From the NCBI GenBank assembly GCA_958349075.1, contig CATWBR010000059.1, positions 1 through 13,965 of the forward strand: a stretch of DNA of 13,965 bases, in the 5' to 3' direction. The notes under the pieces are model-generated. The model ran no database searches, was not told the DNA's origin, and saw nothing but the letters and a program-made list of their open reading frames with translations. A program made the position numbers and the translations under genes. Positions within the stretch are counted from its first letter, which is position 1, and the number at the start of each line of letters is the position of its first letter. Source of the stretch: an uncultured Clostridium sp. (lineage in GTDB: Bacteria > Bacillota > Clostridia > Lachnospirales > Lachnospiraceae). This document shows, piece after piece, positions 1-7,061 of the stretch.

Positions 1-812
1 TGTTTATGAGTATATAAGTGATCCATGCAATATTCAAGGCCGCCCGCGCATTTTGAACAGTATCTGAACTCCAGGCCGGGATTGTCCTTCTCCGTCCTTC
101 CGCATACGGCACACTTATGATGGGTCAGAATGATCTTCTGAACCTCGGCCTTCTTCATCTGGGATTTGAATTCCTGCTTTCTCTTTACTTCTTTCGGATT
201 AATCTGCCTGTAGTTTCTCGTCATAAGGAAGAAAATCACAAAATTCAGCATGGACAGGCCGATTCCAATCCTGGAAACAATTCCGCCGAAAAAGAAATCA
301 TAGACAAACTGGGCCCCGATAAAGATACCAAGCCATTTTGCCTTGATCGGCAGGATTCCCATAAGCCAGAACTGCATCTCCGGAAACGTGGCTGCAAATG
401 CCAGCAAAAGAGACTCGTTCAGATAATACGTGGTCAACGGGTAGGAAACCCCTGTCACAAAATAGATGATAAATGCCGCCAAAACATGGCCGAGAACCCC
501 CATAAAGAAATAAACGTTAAACCGGAATGCTCCCCAAGTGCGCTCCAGCGTTGTTCCCAGCGAATAGTAAAGATACATTGCTATCAGGTTAAACAAAATA
601 CCCGATGCGGGCGGACAGATTAAAAATGTCACAATTCTCCATACCTGGCCGTGCAGAATGGCTCCTGCATCCAGGGACAGGTACATATAGTAGAACATCG
701 GGTTGATCAGATTCAGCAGAATTCCTGCCAGATACATGATGATAATATAGTACATCAGATTGCGGATTGCATACTTCCCGTACTTATACTCCATTTTCCT
801 AAAAAAATTCAT
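1..812 (-). CDS. Rhomboid-like membrane protein (probable pseudoprotease) with zinc ribbon, partial
   Basis: The frame is open from ATG 812 to the left edge (270 codons, C-terminus missing). AAGGA lies 8 nt upstream of the ATG. It begins MNFFRKMEYKYGKYAIRNLM and has about six hydrophobic segments between residues 18 and 197. Rhomboid-fold hallmarks are visible: W58-R59 in the first loop (GQVWRIVTF), the LE..WG motif at 89-94, and a TM4/TM5 stretch ending AFAATFP followed by GILPIKAKWL. Aligning TM4 by its FP ending puts TTYY (127-130) where active rhomboids have GxSG. The usual catalytic His motif is also absent from the last membrane segment, so proteolysis is unlikely; a derlin/iRhom-like binding role is inference. 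After a basic linker (about 200-230) come C234-x2-C237, C252-x2-C255 and C262-x2-H265, which looks like a zinc ribbon. It is a monocistronic start facing away from the dehydratase-like gene. The rhomboid fold is fairly sure; the function is unknown. Confidence 0.8.
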   Translation of the reverse strand, partial: MNFFRKMEYKYGKYAIRNLMYYIIIMYLAGILLNLINPMFYYMYLSLDAGAILHGQVWRIVTFLICPPASGILFNLIAMYLYYSLGTTLERTWGAFRFNVYFFMGVLGHVLAAFIIYFVTGVSYPLTTYYLNESLLLAFAATFPEMQFWLMGILPIKAKWLGIFIGAQFVYDFFFGGIVSRIGIGLSMLNFVIFFLMTRNYRQINPKEVKRKQEFKSQMKKAEVQKIILTHHKCAVCGRTEKDNPGLEFRYCSKCAGGLEYCMDHLYTHK

Positions 813-834
813 AGTTCACATCCTTTTCTTCATT

Positions 835-857
835 AAAAGGCCGCAAAAATGCCTTTT
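835..857 (-). promoter_or_regulatory. Hairpin at the 5' end of the rhomboid-like mRNA leader
   Basis: A perfect 7-bp inverted repeat, AAAAGGC/GCCTTTT (851-857 and 835-841), with a 9-nt loop. It starts within a few bases of the predicted transcription start and sits ahead of the ribosome binding site. Its 3' arm ends in TTTT, so it could be a weak attenuator or a 5' stabilising hairpin. The sequence alone does not decide. Confidence 0.4.
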
Positions 858-865
858 GAATTCTA

Positions 866-894
866 ATTATAGATACCGGTGCCTGCTTTGTCAA
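866..894 (-). promoter_or_regulatory. Consensus sigma-A promoter of the rhomboid-like gene
   Basis: On the minus strand TTGACA (894-889) and TATAAT (871-866) are both perfect, separated by exactly 17 bp. The predicted start of transcription is near 859, giving a leader of about 47 nt before ATG 812. The -35 box abuts the outer end of the palindromic repeat element that begins near 893. Confidence 0.85.
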
Positions 895-1080
895 ATGTAT
901 TAGGATTTAATTGAGGATGGAGGACGCGGCCGGGACGGCCAATGTCCGGTGTGGAGAGGTTGATTTTATGAGTCTTCAGTCCCGGATTCAGGTTGTCGTG
1001 AGTGGGGAATCCGGCCAGAATGAATTGTTCCGGGGACCGCTTGCGCTCTTCGGAGTACATAACAGACACTAAGGCGTCAC
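893..1080 (+). repeat. Palindromic unit 1 (same orientation as unit 3)
   Basis: Contains GTCTTCAGTCCCGG (972-985), GGTTGTCG just after it, and CCGGCCAGAATGAATTG (1011-1027). It pairs almost continuously with unit 4, including the GAATCCGGCCAGAATGA block and the CGCTTGCGCTCTTCGGAGT block (1038-1056). Confidence 0.7.
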
Positions 1081-1089
1081 AATACGCCG

Positions 1090-1262
1090 CCTAAGTGCTG
1101 ATGGACTCCAATGTCCCCTGCACAATTGATTCTGCCTCCTTCCCCTGGTACGGGATCGATGGACTGAAGACTCCGGGGCAGGTTATCGCACCGGACATCG
1201 GCCTGCGGCTGCTGACTGTCTCCACCGTCAAGTGCGGAGGGACACTTGCCGCTGCCACTGCG
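1090..1262 (-). repeat. Palindromic unit 2 (inverted relative to unit 1)
   Basis: Contains CACAATTGATTCTGCC (1121-1136) and GGACTGAAGACTCCGG (1161-1176), followed by CGGCCTGCGGC and GACACTTGCCGCTGCCACT. These are matched, inverted, in unit 3. Confidence 0.65.
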
Positions 1263-1281
1263 TATTTCCGATAAAAGTAAA

Positions 1282-1303
1282 CATTCCTCTAATCAGAGGA
1301 ATG
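1282..1303. repeat. Perfect 9-bp hairpin in the central spacer
   Basis: CATTCCTCT, AATC, AGAGGAATG: a perfect 9-bp stem with a 4-nt loop, lying between the two arms of the composite palindrome. There is no T-run on either side, so it is not an obvious terminator. Confidence 0.6.
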
Positions 1304-1327
1304 AAACAGACAAAGACCAGCAATATA

Positions 1328-1387
1328 AAATCATCCAGTATCAAATCATCCAATCTTATATCATCCGGTATCAAATCACTAAAAAGA
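1328..1387 (+). repeat. 15-bp tandem repeats in the central spacer
   Basis: Successive 15-mers AAATCATCCAGTATC (1328), AAATCATCCAATCTT (1343), ATATCATCCGGTATC (1358) and a decayed AAATCACTAAAAAGA (1373). A further copy, AAATCATCGGTACTC, lies at 1394-1408 after a 6-base interruption. The exact 15-bp phase gives repeating open frames on both strands, but there is no ribosome binding site or family signature. Confidence 0.6.
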
Positions 1388-1439
1388 CATTGTGAAATCA
1401 TCGGTACTCCACCGTCTCTGCAACTCTCAGCTCCAATTA

Positions 1440-1625
1440 AAGCCCCAAGTTCAGTTGCAAGTGGTGGCCGCGACAAGTGTTCTCCCCCCCTTGAGCATGA
1501 GGAACCCCAGCGGGCCGCAGGCCAGGGTCCGGGCCGACAACCTTCGCGGAGTCTTCAGTCCCGTCGATCCCCTTCCCGGGGGAAGAAGGCAGAATGAGTT
1601 GCGCAGGGAACCTGGGAGTCCACCG
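1440..1625 (+). repeat. Palindromic unit 3
   Basis: Contains GGCCGCAGGCCAGGGTCCGG (1514-1533), GAGTCTTCAGTCCCG (1549-1563) and GGCAGAATGAGTTGC (1588-1602). It is the inverted counterpart of unit 2 across the central spacer and of unit 4 within the right arm. Confidence 0.65.
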
Positions 1626-1669
1626 GTACTTGACGAGGTATTTAACGAGTCTAGTACTGCTGTGCACTC

Positions 1670-1824
1670 CGACGAGCGCGAGCGTTTCCCGCAGCAACTC
1701 ATTCTGGCCGGATTCCCCCATCACGACAACCTATCCCCGGGACTGAAGACTCAAACCAGTCCCTTCACCACCCCGGCCCCTGGCCTGCCGGCAGCGTCCT
1801 CATCTGCTCCCCTAAACCACATTT
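1670..1824 (-). repeat. Palindromic unit 4 (inverted relative to unit 3)
   Basis: Contains GCAACTCATTCTGGCC (1694-1709), CACGACAACC (1722-1731), GGGACTGAAGAC (1739-1750) and CCGGCCCCTGGCCTGCCGGC (1774-1793). Its outer end, read on the minus strand (AAATGTGGTTTAG), resembles the outer end of unit 1 (AAATGTATTAG), which marks the element boundaries. Confidence 0.65.
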
Positions 1825-1954
1825 TCAGCCTCGCATTAACTGCTTTTTAACACCGTTTTAACACCCCCGCAGCCTTTCCTCCAAATGTCTTCTGCAATAG
1901 ACAAAATTAACAAATAAGCGCGTTTTTTAGCGGCTTTTTAACGCATAGGATCAA

Positions 1955-1983
1955 TTGTTTTCTTTCCTATTCTATGTTAAACT
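1955..1983 (+). promoter_or_regulatory. Possible promoter of the dehydratase-activase fusion gene
   Basis: TTGTTT (1955-1960), a 17-bp spacer and TAAACT (1978-1983), each four of six to the sigma-A consensus, 55 bp before the chosen ATG. The AT-rich stretch 1840-1985 is the only non-repeat DNA upstream of the gene, so a promoter should be here. This exact pair is a modest match. Confidence 0.3.
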
Positions 1984-2037
1984 TAGGCCGAATACATGTG
2001 TAATACAAAGGAGGGAAGGGGTAATCCCCGACTGATC

Positions 2038-5000
2038 ATGAATTCTAATAAAAGATTAGGAATCGACATAGGTTCCACCACAGTAAAAATCTCCATCATT
2101 GACGATGCGGGCGAAATTCTCTTTGCCGATTACGAGCGTCACTTTGCCAATATCCAGGAAACTCTTTCGGGTCTCCTGCGAAAGGGCGCCGATGCTCTGG
2201 GCAATCTGAAAGTAGAACCAATGATTACAGGTTCGGGCGGCCTGACGCTTTCCAAACATCTGGGTGTTCCATTTGTCCAGGAAGTCGTTGCCGTAGCCAC
2301 ATCCTTAAAAGACTTTGCTCCCCAGACCGATGTTGCCATCGAGCTCGGCGGAGAAGACGCCAAAATAATTTATTTCACCGGTGGTATCGATCAGCGGATG
2401 AACGGAATCTGCGCCGGGGGTACCGGCTCTTTTATTGACCAGATGGCCTCTCTGCTTCAGACAGACGCATCCGGACTGAACGATTACGCCAGGAACTATA
2501 AATCTATCTACCCGATTGCCGCCCGCTGCGGTGTCTTTGCAAAATCTGACATCCAGCCGCTTATCAACGAAGGCGCCACGAAGGAAGATCTCTCCGCCTC
2601 TATTTTCCAGGCGGTTGTAAACCAGACAATCAGCGGCCTCGCCTGCGGCAAACCAATCCGCGGCAATGTGGCATTTCTCGGCGGACCGCTCCATTTCCTG
2701 TCCGAACTGCGCGCAGCCTTTATCAGGACACTTAATCTGGGCGAAGACCAGATCATTGCCCCCTCCCACTCGCACCTTTTCGCTGCCGTGGGAGCTGCTA
2801 TGAACTCGGAAGGGAAAGCCACGGTAACATTGGAAGATATGATCGAACGCCTCTCCCACGGCATCAAGATGGATTTTGAAGTCAACCGTATGGAGCCTCT
2901 CTTTGAAAGCCGGGAGGCATACGGCGAGTTCACAAACCGCCACGAGAGCCACAATGTGAGAAAAGCCGACTTATCGGCCTATGAGGGCAACTGCTATCTC
3001 GGCATCGACGCCGGCTCCACCACTACAAAGGTGGCCCTTGTAAGCGAAGACGGCGCCCTCCTGTACCATTTCTACAGCAACAATAACGGGAGCCCGCTGG
3101 CAACGGCAATCCGCGCCATAGGAGAGATCCATGAGATTCTCCCCGAAAAGGCAAACATCGTATATTCCTGCTCCACCGGCTACGGCGAGGCACTGTTAAA
3201 AGCGGCGCTGATGCTGGATGAAGGCGAGGTTGAGACTATCTCCCACTACTATGCGGCAGCGGCTTTCGAGCCGAATGTAGACTGCATTCTGGACATCGGC
3301 GGACAGGATATGAAATGCATTAAGATCAAGGACGGCACCGTGGACAGCGTGCAGCTCAACGAGGCCTGCTCCTCCGGCTGCGGCTCCTTCATCGAGACCT
3401 TTGCGAAATCTTTAAACTACAGCGTCATCGATTTTGCCAAAGAAGCTCTGTTTGCAAAGAACCCGACCGACCTTGGAACAAGATGTACCGTCTTTATGAA
3501 CTCCAACGTAAAACAGGCCCAGAAGGAGGGCGCAACCGTCGCCGACATCTCCGCCGGCCTCGCCTACTCTGTCATCAAGAATGCGCTGTTCAAGGTAATA
3601 AAAATCACCAGCGCCGAGGATCTCGGCCGCCACGTTGTCGTACAGGGAGGCACATTCTACAATGACGCCGTCCTTCGAAGTTTCGAAAAAATCGCCGGCT
3701 GTGAGGCCGTACGTCCCGATATTGCCGGAATCATGGGCGCTTTCGGAGCCGCCCTCATCGCCAGGGAACGCTATGATGAATCAAAGACCACCACTATGCT
3801 TCCGATGGATAAGATTTTAAGTCTCTCCTATGAGACCAAGATGGCCCGATGCCAGGGCTGTACAAACCACTGCGTCCTGACAATCAACCGTTTCGACGGC
3901 GGCCGCCAGTTCGTTAGCGGAAACCGCTGTGAACGCGGCCTCGGCGGCACAAGGGCCAAACGTGACGTTCCCAACCTTTTTGACTATAAATACCACAGAA
4001 TGTTTGACTTTGAGCCTCTGACCGCCGATATGGCGCCCCGGGGCACCGTGGGAATCCCAAGAGTCCTCAATATGTACGAGAATTATCCGTTCTGGGCCGT
4101 CTTCTTTAAAGAGCTGGGTTTCCGCACCGTCCTCTCCCCCCAGTCCACGCGAAAAATCTACGAGCTGGGAATTGAGACGATACCAAGCGAATCGGAATGT
4201 TATCCCGCCAAGCTGGTACACGGCCACATACAGTGGCTGATTAAACAGGGCATTGAGTACATATTCTACCCCTGCATCCCTTACGAGCGCAACGAGACTC
4301 CCGATGCAGGCAACCACTTTAACTGCCCGATGGTCACCTCCTATGCGGAGAACATCAAGAATAACGTAGAGGAGCTGACCGAACACAGGGTGAAATTCTC
4401 CAATCCATTCATGGCCTTTACCGATGAAGAGATTCTGACTAAACGCCTGATTGAAGTTTTCCGTGCAGATTTTTCCATTCCTGAACAGGAAATCCGCGAT
4501 GCGGCTAAGAAGGGCTGGAAAGAACTGATCGGCTCCAGAAAAGATATGGAGAAGAAGGGTGAGGAGGTTCTCAGGTGGATGAAGGAAACGGGCCATCACG
4601 GTATTGTCCTGGCCGGCCGTCCTTACCACGTGGATCCCGAAATCAACCATGGAATCCCTGAGCTTATCACCTCCTACGGTTTTGCCGTACTGACGGAGGA
4701 TGCTGTTTCCCATCTGGGCCGCGTAGATCGTCCCCTGATTGTCACAGACCAGTGGATGTACCACTCCCGCCTCTACGAAGCGGCGAGCTTTGTCAAAAAT
4801 CAGCCGAACCTGGATTTAATCCAGCTTAACTCATTCGGCTGCGGCCTGGACGCCGTCACCACCGACCAGGTGAATGATATCCTGACGCACTCCGGCAAGA
4901 TTTATACCCTGCTCAAAATCGACGAGGTCAATAACCTGGGAGCTGCCAGAATCCGCGTGCGTTCCCTGATCTCCGCAATCCGTGTCAGGGAGATGAGGCA

Positions 5001-6285
5001 TTACCACAAATCGGTTGTATCAAGCGCATACAGCCGTGTCTTCTTCACCAAAGAGATGAAGAAGGATTACACCATCCTCTGCCCGCAGATGTCCCCGATC
5101 CACTTTGAACTGATCGAGAAAGCGGTGAGAAGCTTTGGTTACAAGCTGGAAGTTCTGCAGAATACGGACCGCAGGGCCATCGACACGGGACTGAAATATG
5201 TCAATAACGATGCCTGCTATCCTTCCCTGATCGTGGTAGGACAGATTATGGATGCCCTACTCTCAGGCAAATACGATTTAAACCGCACGGCCGTGATTAT
5301 GAGCCAGACCGGCGGCGGCTGCCGTGCATCCAACTACATCGGTTTTATCAGGCGTGCCCTGGAGCGTGCCGGTATGCCGCAGGTTCCGGTTATCTCCTTA
5401 AACGCCAACGGCATGGAGACCAACCCGGGATTTAAGATTACACTGCCCCTGATTACAAAAGCAATGCAGGCGGTTGTATACGGAGATTTGTTCATGCGTG
5501 TGCTTTACGCTACCAGGCCGTACGAAGCGAAACCCGGTTCGGCAAACGCACTCCATGAAAAATGGAGGGATATCTGTCAGAAGTCTCTCTCCAAACGCGC
5601 TCCGAATATGATGGAGTTTAATAAAAACCTCCGCGGAATCATTAAAGACTTTGATGAGCTGCCCCGCAGAAACGTCGTAAAGCCGAAGGTGGGCATAGTC
5701 GGGGAGATCCTTGTGAAGTTCTCTCCTCTTGCCAACAACCATGTGGTGGAACTGCTGGAATCGGAGGGTGCGGAAGCCGTTATGCCGGATCTTATGGACT
5801 TCCTGCTGTATTGTTTCTACAACAGTAATTTTAAAGCGGATAACCTGGGCGGCAAACGCTCCAGCGCTTATCTTTGCAATATGGGAATCTCACTGTTAGA
5901 GTATTTCCGCCGGACGTCCCGAAAGGCACTGGAACGGAGCGTACACTTCATTCCTCCTGCCAAAATCGACGACCTGGCCTCCATGGCCGCCCACTATGTC
6001 TCCATCGGCAACCAGACCGGCGAGGGCTGGTTCCTCACGGGAGAGATGCTGGAACTGATCAAGAGCGGCACAAAAAATATTATCTGCACCCAGCCCTTTG
6101 GCTGTCTGCCGAACCATATCGTAGGCAAGGGCGTCATCAAGGAACTGCGCCGCAGCCATCCTGAGGCCAATATCATCGCCATCGATTACGACCCTGGCGC
6201 AAGTGAGGTCAACCAGTTAAACCGTATCAAACTCATGCTGGCAACAGCACAGAAAAACATCGGCAAACCGGGAGAAGTTTCCTAG
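2038..6285 (+). CDS. Dehydratase-activase fusion: two archerase-type ATPase modules, DUF2229-type section, 2-hydroxyacyl-CoA dehydratase-like C-terminus
   Basis: 1415 residues from ATG 2038. Module 1 has [11 protein letters not shown] (7), ELGGEDAK (phosphate-2), C125 in [10 protein letters not shown] and C164 in ARCGVF. Module 2 repeats the plan with [11 protein letters not shown] (321), DIGGQDMK, C444 in EACSSGCGS and C483 in TRCTVF. The Cys pairs are 39 apart in both modules, the spacing I recall for HgdC archerase. C605-x2-C608-x3-C612 and C631 open a DUF2229-type section (about 600-830) with C721, C746 and C763. Later stretches resemble HgdB/double-cubane proteins: [13 protein letters not shown] (C935), NNDACYPS (C1060), GGGCRASNY (C1095) and [12 protein letters not shown] (C1350, C1356). 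Family knowledge: archerases use ATP to push one electron into a dehydratase or double-cubane partner. Here reductase-like and acceptor-like parts share one chain; the substrate is unknown. It is cytoplasmic and stands alone, with no CoA-transferase or acid-pathway gene beside it. ATG 2038 starts the protein just before the ATPase motif, as in relatives. ATG 1996 is in frame but has no ribosome site. AAAGGAGGG (2007-2015) lies about 22 nt before ATG 2038, with GGGGTAATCCCC able to fold between them. Confidence 0.9.
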   Translation: MNSNKRLGIDIGSTTVKISIIDDAGEILFADYERHFANIQETLSGLLRKGADALGNLKVEPMITGSGGLTLSKHLGVPFVQEVVAVATSLKDFAPQTDVAIELGGEDAKIIYFTGGIDQRMNGICAGGTGSFIDQMASLLQTDASGLNDYARNYKSIYPIAARCGVFAKSDIQPLINEGATKEDLSASIFQAVVNQTISGLACGKPIRGNVAFLGGPLHFLSELRAAFIRTLNLGEDQIIAPSHSHLFAAVGAAMNSEGKATVTLEDMIERLSHGIKMDFEVNRMEPLFESREAYGEFTNRHESHNVRKADLSAYEGNCYLGIDAGSTTTKVALVSEDGALLYHFYSNNNGSPLATAIRAIGEIHEILPEKANIVYSCSTGYGEALLKAALMLDEGEVETISHYYAAAAFEPNVDCILDIGGQDMKCIKIKDGTVDSVQLNEACSSGCGSFIETFAKSLNYSVIDFAKEALFAKNPTDLGTRCTVFMNSNVKQAQKEGATVADISAGLAYSVIKNALFKVIKITSAEDLGRHVVVQGGTFYNDAVLRSFEKIAGCEAVRPDIAGIMGAFGAALIARERYDESKTTTMLPMDKILSLSYETKMARCQGCTNHCVLTINRFDGGRQFVSGNRCERGLGGTRAKRDVPNLFDYKYHRMFDFEPLTADMAPRGTVGIPRVLNMYENYPFWAVFFKELGFRTVLSPQSTRKIYELGIETIPSESECYPAKLVHGHIQWLIKQGIEYIFYPCIPYERNETPDAGNHFNCPMVTSYAENIKNNVEELTEHRVKFSNPFMAFTDEEILTKRLIEVFRADFSIPEQEIRDAAKKGWKELIGSRKDMEKKGEEVLRWMKETGHHGIVLAGRPYHVDPEINHGIPELITSYGFAVLTEDAVSHLGRVDRPLIVTDQWMYHSRLYEAASFVKNQPNLDLIQLNSFGCGLDAVTTDQVNDILTHSGKIYTLLKIDEVNNLGAARIRVRSLISAIRVREMRHYHKSVVSSAYSRVFFTKEMKKDYTILCPQMSPIHFELIEKAVRSFGYKLEVLQNTDRRAIDTGLKYVNNDACYPSLIVVGQIMDALLSGKYDLNRTAVIMSQTGGGCRASNYIGFIRRALERAGMPQVPVISLNANGMETNPGFKITLPLITKAMQAVVYGDLFMRVLYATRPYEAKPGSANALHEKWRDICQKSLSKRAPNMMEFNKNLRGIIKDFDELPRRNVVKPKVGIVGEILVKFSPLANNHVVELLESEGAEAVMPDLMDFLLYCFYNSNFKADNLGGKRSSAYLCNMGISLLEYFRRTSRKALERSVHFIPPAKIDDLASMAAHYVSIGNQTGEGWFLTGEMLELIKSGTKNIICTQPFGCLPNHIVGKGVIKELRRSHPEANIIAIDYDPGASEVNQLNRIKLMLATAQKNIGKPGEVS

Positions 6286-6286
6286 T

Positions 6287-6308
6287 TTTCCTAATCTGGA
6301 AATTTTTT
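6287..6308 (+). terminator. Weak terminator-like hairpin after the fusion gene
   Basis: TTTCC (6287-6291), a 6-nt loop, GGAAA (6298-6302), then TTTTTT (6303-6308), starting 2 nt after the stop codon. The 5-bp AU-rich stem is weak, so some read-through into the next gene is likely. Confidence 0.35.
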
Positions 6309-6331
6309 ACTGCGATTCTTCCAATTTTTTG

Positions 6332-6360
6332 CTGACATTTTTCTTCCAACATGATATACT
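6332..6360 (+). promoter_or_regulatory. Promoter of the small secreted protein gene
   Basis: CTGACA (6332-6337), a spacer of exactly 17 bp, and TATACT (6355-6360): each box matches the sigma-A consensus at five of six positions. The predicted start near 6367 gives a leader of about 180 nt, which is long for a 160-residue gene and contains the three hairpin repeats. Confidence 0.6.
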
Positions 6361-6494
6361 ATGAATACTTGATGAGGTTTTTTCGAATCTAGTATGAGTC
6401 ACACCTCAATACTTAGCGAGGTTTTTCCGAGCTTAGCATTTACGGTGTACTATGAATACTTGATGAGGTCTTTTCGACTCCGATACTCATCGGT
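6357..6494 (+). repeat. Three ~45-bp repeats in the mRNA leader; two fold into covarying hairpins
   Basis: AATACTT cores occur at 6364, 6408 and 6455. A 22-bp stretch, 6357-6378, recurs exactly at 6448-6469. Hairpin 1 (6365-6395) pairs AUACU/AGUAU, has a U/U mismatch, GAU/AUC, tandem GA/GA, GG/UC and a U-rich loop. Hairpin 2 (6401-6448) has the same plan with different bases: ACACC/GGUGU, AAU/AUU, CU/AG, U/U, AGC/GCU, GA/GA, GG/CC and a UUUUU loop. The changes GAU/AUC to AGC/GCU and G-U to G-C keep pairing. Copy 3 no longer fits this fold. It can form either GATGAG(6462-6467)/CTCATC(6486-6491) or CCGAT(6480-6484)/ATCGG(6489-6493), which exclude each other. An RNA role (leader or 3' end element) is inference. 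Confidence 0.65.
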
Positions 6495-6510
6495 AGACTA
6501 ATAAAAATAT

Positions 6511-6530
6511 GTCTCTTTATTACCTGAGAC
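6511..6530 (+). promoter_or_regulatory. Hairpin just before the ribosome binding site of the secreted protein gene
   Basis: GTCTC (6511-6515) and GAGAC (6526-6530) with a 10-nt loop, ending 6 nt before GGAGGG (6537-6542). AGAC at 6496-6499 could instead pair with GTCT 6511-6514, so two exclusive pairings are possible near the ribosome site. Both stems are short and may mean nothing. Confidence 0.3.
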
Positions 6531-6549
6531 AAATACGGAGGGTTTAAGG

Positions 6550-7032
6550 ATGCGGTTCAGAACTTTAATCTGTACTGCGCTGATGGCACTGACATTTTCC
6601 GTCACTGCTTTTGGTGCTGAACATACTGCCCAGGTTGTAAGCTTCGGTCAAAGCGTTGATTCCGATGCTGCCATTGAACTTACTGGTTCAAAGGTTATTA
6701 CAGACGATTTTTCTTTTAAAATGCCAAGCGGCTGGTCCGGCAACTGTGTGATAGTTCCCGGTGAATCCGTCTATGAAATTTACGATAAAATTGCTTACGA
6801 GGAAGACGGGTCAGGTCTGCTCTTCTCCATTATCTGCTATGAAGATGTCGATTATAAAGATCTGCAGGGGTGTTCCATCCTCGGTTTTTATGACAACAAG
6901 ACCTACATATTGGAACCGGAATACAAAGATTATCTGGAAGACACCTCTTCCAAAGAATATAAGTCATGTCAGGAAGCTACAAAGGTTTTAAAGAAAAGTT
7001 TTGTGACGATCGTAAAAGAACCAACGGAATAA
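6550..7032 (+). CDS. Small secreted protein of unknown function
   Basis: 160 residues. GGAGGG lies 7 nt before ATG 6550. A clear Sec signal peptide (basic MRFR, hydrophobic core 6-21, cleavage probably after TAFGA, residue 23) leaves a mature protein of about 137 residues. It is acidic, with no further membrane segment, lipobox or sortase motif. Visible features are a DFSFKMPSGWSG turn (53-64), an aromatic and acidic region rich in Y/D/E (75-135), and four cysteines in the mature part (C66, C96, C108, C140) that could form two disulfides. The pattern of beta-prone stretches (F-SFKMP, LLFSIICYE) recalls small exported proteins of Clostridia whose domains are unnamed, but I do not recognise the family. 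It has its own promoter and long structured leader and ends in a strong terminator, so it is probably monocistronic. Confidence 0.85.
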   Translation: MRFRTLICTALMALTFSVTAFGAEHTAQVVSFGQSVDSDAAIELTGSKVITDDFSFKMPSGWSGNCVIVPGESVYEIYDKIAYEEDGSGLLFSIICYEDVDYKDLQGCSILGFYDNKTYILEPEYKDYLEDTSSKEYKSCQEATKVLKKSFVTIVKEPTE

Positions 7033-7050
7033 TCCGCTGGTTCTTTTTTT
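7017..7050 (+). terminator. Strong bidirectional intrinsic terminator between convergent transcription units
   Basis: AGAACCA-a-CGGA (7017-7028), ATAA loop, TCCG-c-TGGTTCT (7033-7044), then T-run 7044-7050: an 11-pair stem with one A/C mismatch. It overlaps the last codons and stop of the secreted protein gene. Read on the minus strand, the same stem is followed by TTTT, so it can also stop the pump operon that ends at 7062. Confidence 0.9.
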
Positions 7051-7061
7051 CTGACGGTTCA

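Larger units (their letters stand above)
893..1824. repeat. Composite nested palindromic repeat element (four units)
   Basis: About 930 bp of non-coding DNA built as a long imperfect inverted repeat. The left arm (893-1262) reads as the reverse complement of the right arm (about 1440-1824) at roughly 70-75% identity by eye, around a spacer of about 180 bp. Each arm is itself an inverted repeat, so there are four units in alternating orientation. Diagnostic blocks occur four times. GTCTTCAGTCC or its complement is at 972-982, 1161-1171, 1551-1561 and 1740-1750. The CAGAATgAaTTG-type block is at 1016-1029, 1122-1136, 1588-1602 and 1694-1709. The short open frames inside appear in inverted copies, and differences between copies are not concentrated at third codon positions, which argues against protein coding. 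It resembles a REP/BIME-like or MITE-like element. I see no transposase and no clear target duplication. Confidence 0.8.

Noticed and set aside
863..1850. Several open frames of 60-150 codons inside the palindromic region, some with matching peptide stretches such as ILAGFP.HDNL.PGLKT.
   Set aside because: The peptide matches follow from the inverted DNA repeats. Copies differ as often at first and second as at third codon positions, there are no ribosome sites, and the frames overlap on both strands.
1996..2037. Upstream in-frame ATG 1996 for the fusion gene.
   Set aside because: No ribosome site lies before it, and the purine-rich GGAGGG would fall inside the coding region. The added residues ([14 protein letters not shown]) do not look like the family N-terminus. 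It remains possible.
2305..4764. Long minus-strand open frames (2305-2952 and 3817-4764).
   Set aside because: They lie antisense to the strongly supported fusion protein, show no domain signature and have no ribosome site; they are by-products of codon bias.
6365..6395. Resemblance of UUGAUGAGG...CGAA to a hammerhead ribozyme or box C/D core.
   Set aside because: An extra U interrupts CUGAUGA, stem II would be only two pairs, there is no proper GAAA/NUH set, and the other copies lose these bases while keeping the simple hairpin.
6357..6494. Three spaced repeats considered as a small CRISPR array.
   Set aside because: The repeats are imperfect, the distances are about 44-47 bp including the repeat, there are no true spacers of even length, and no cas gene is present.
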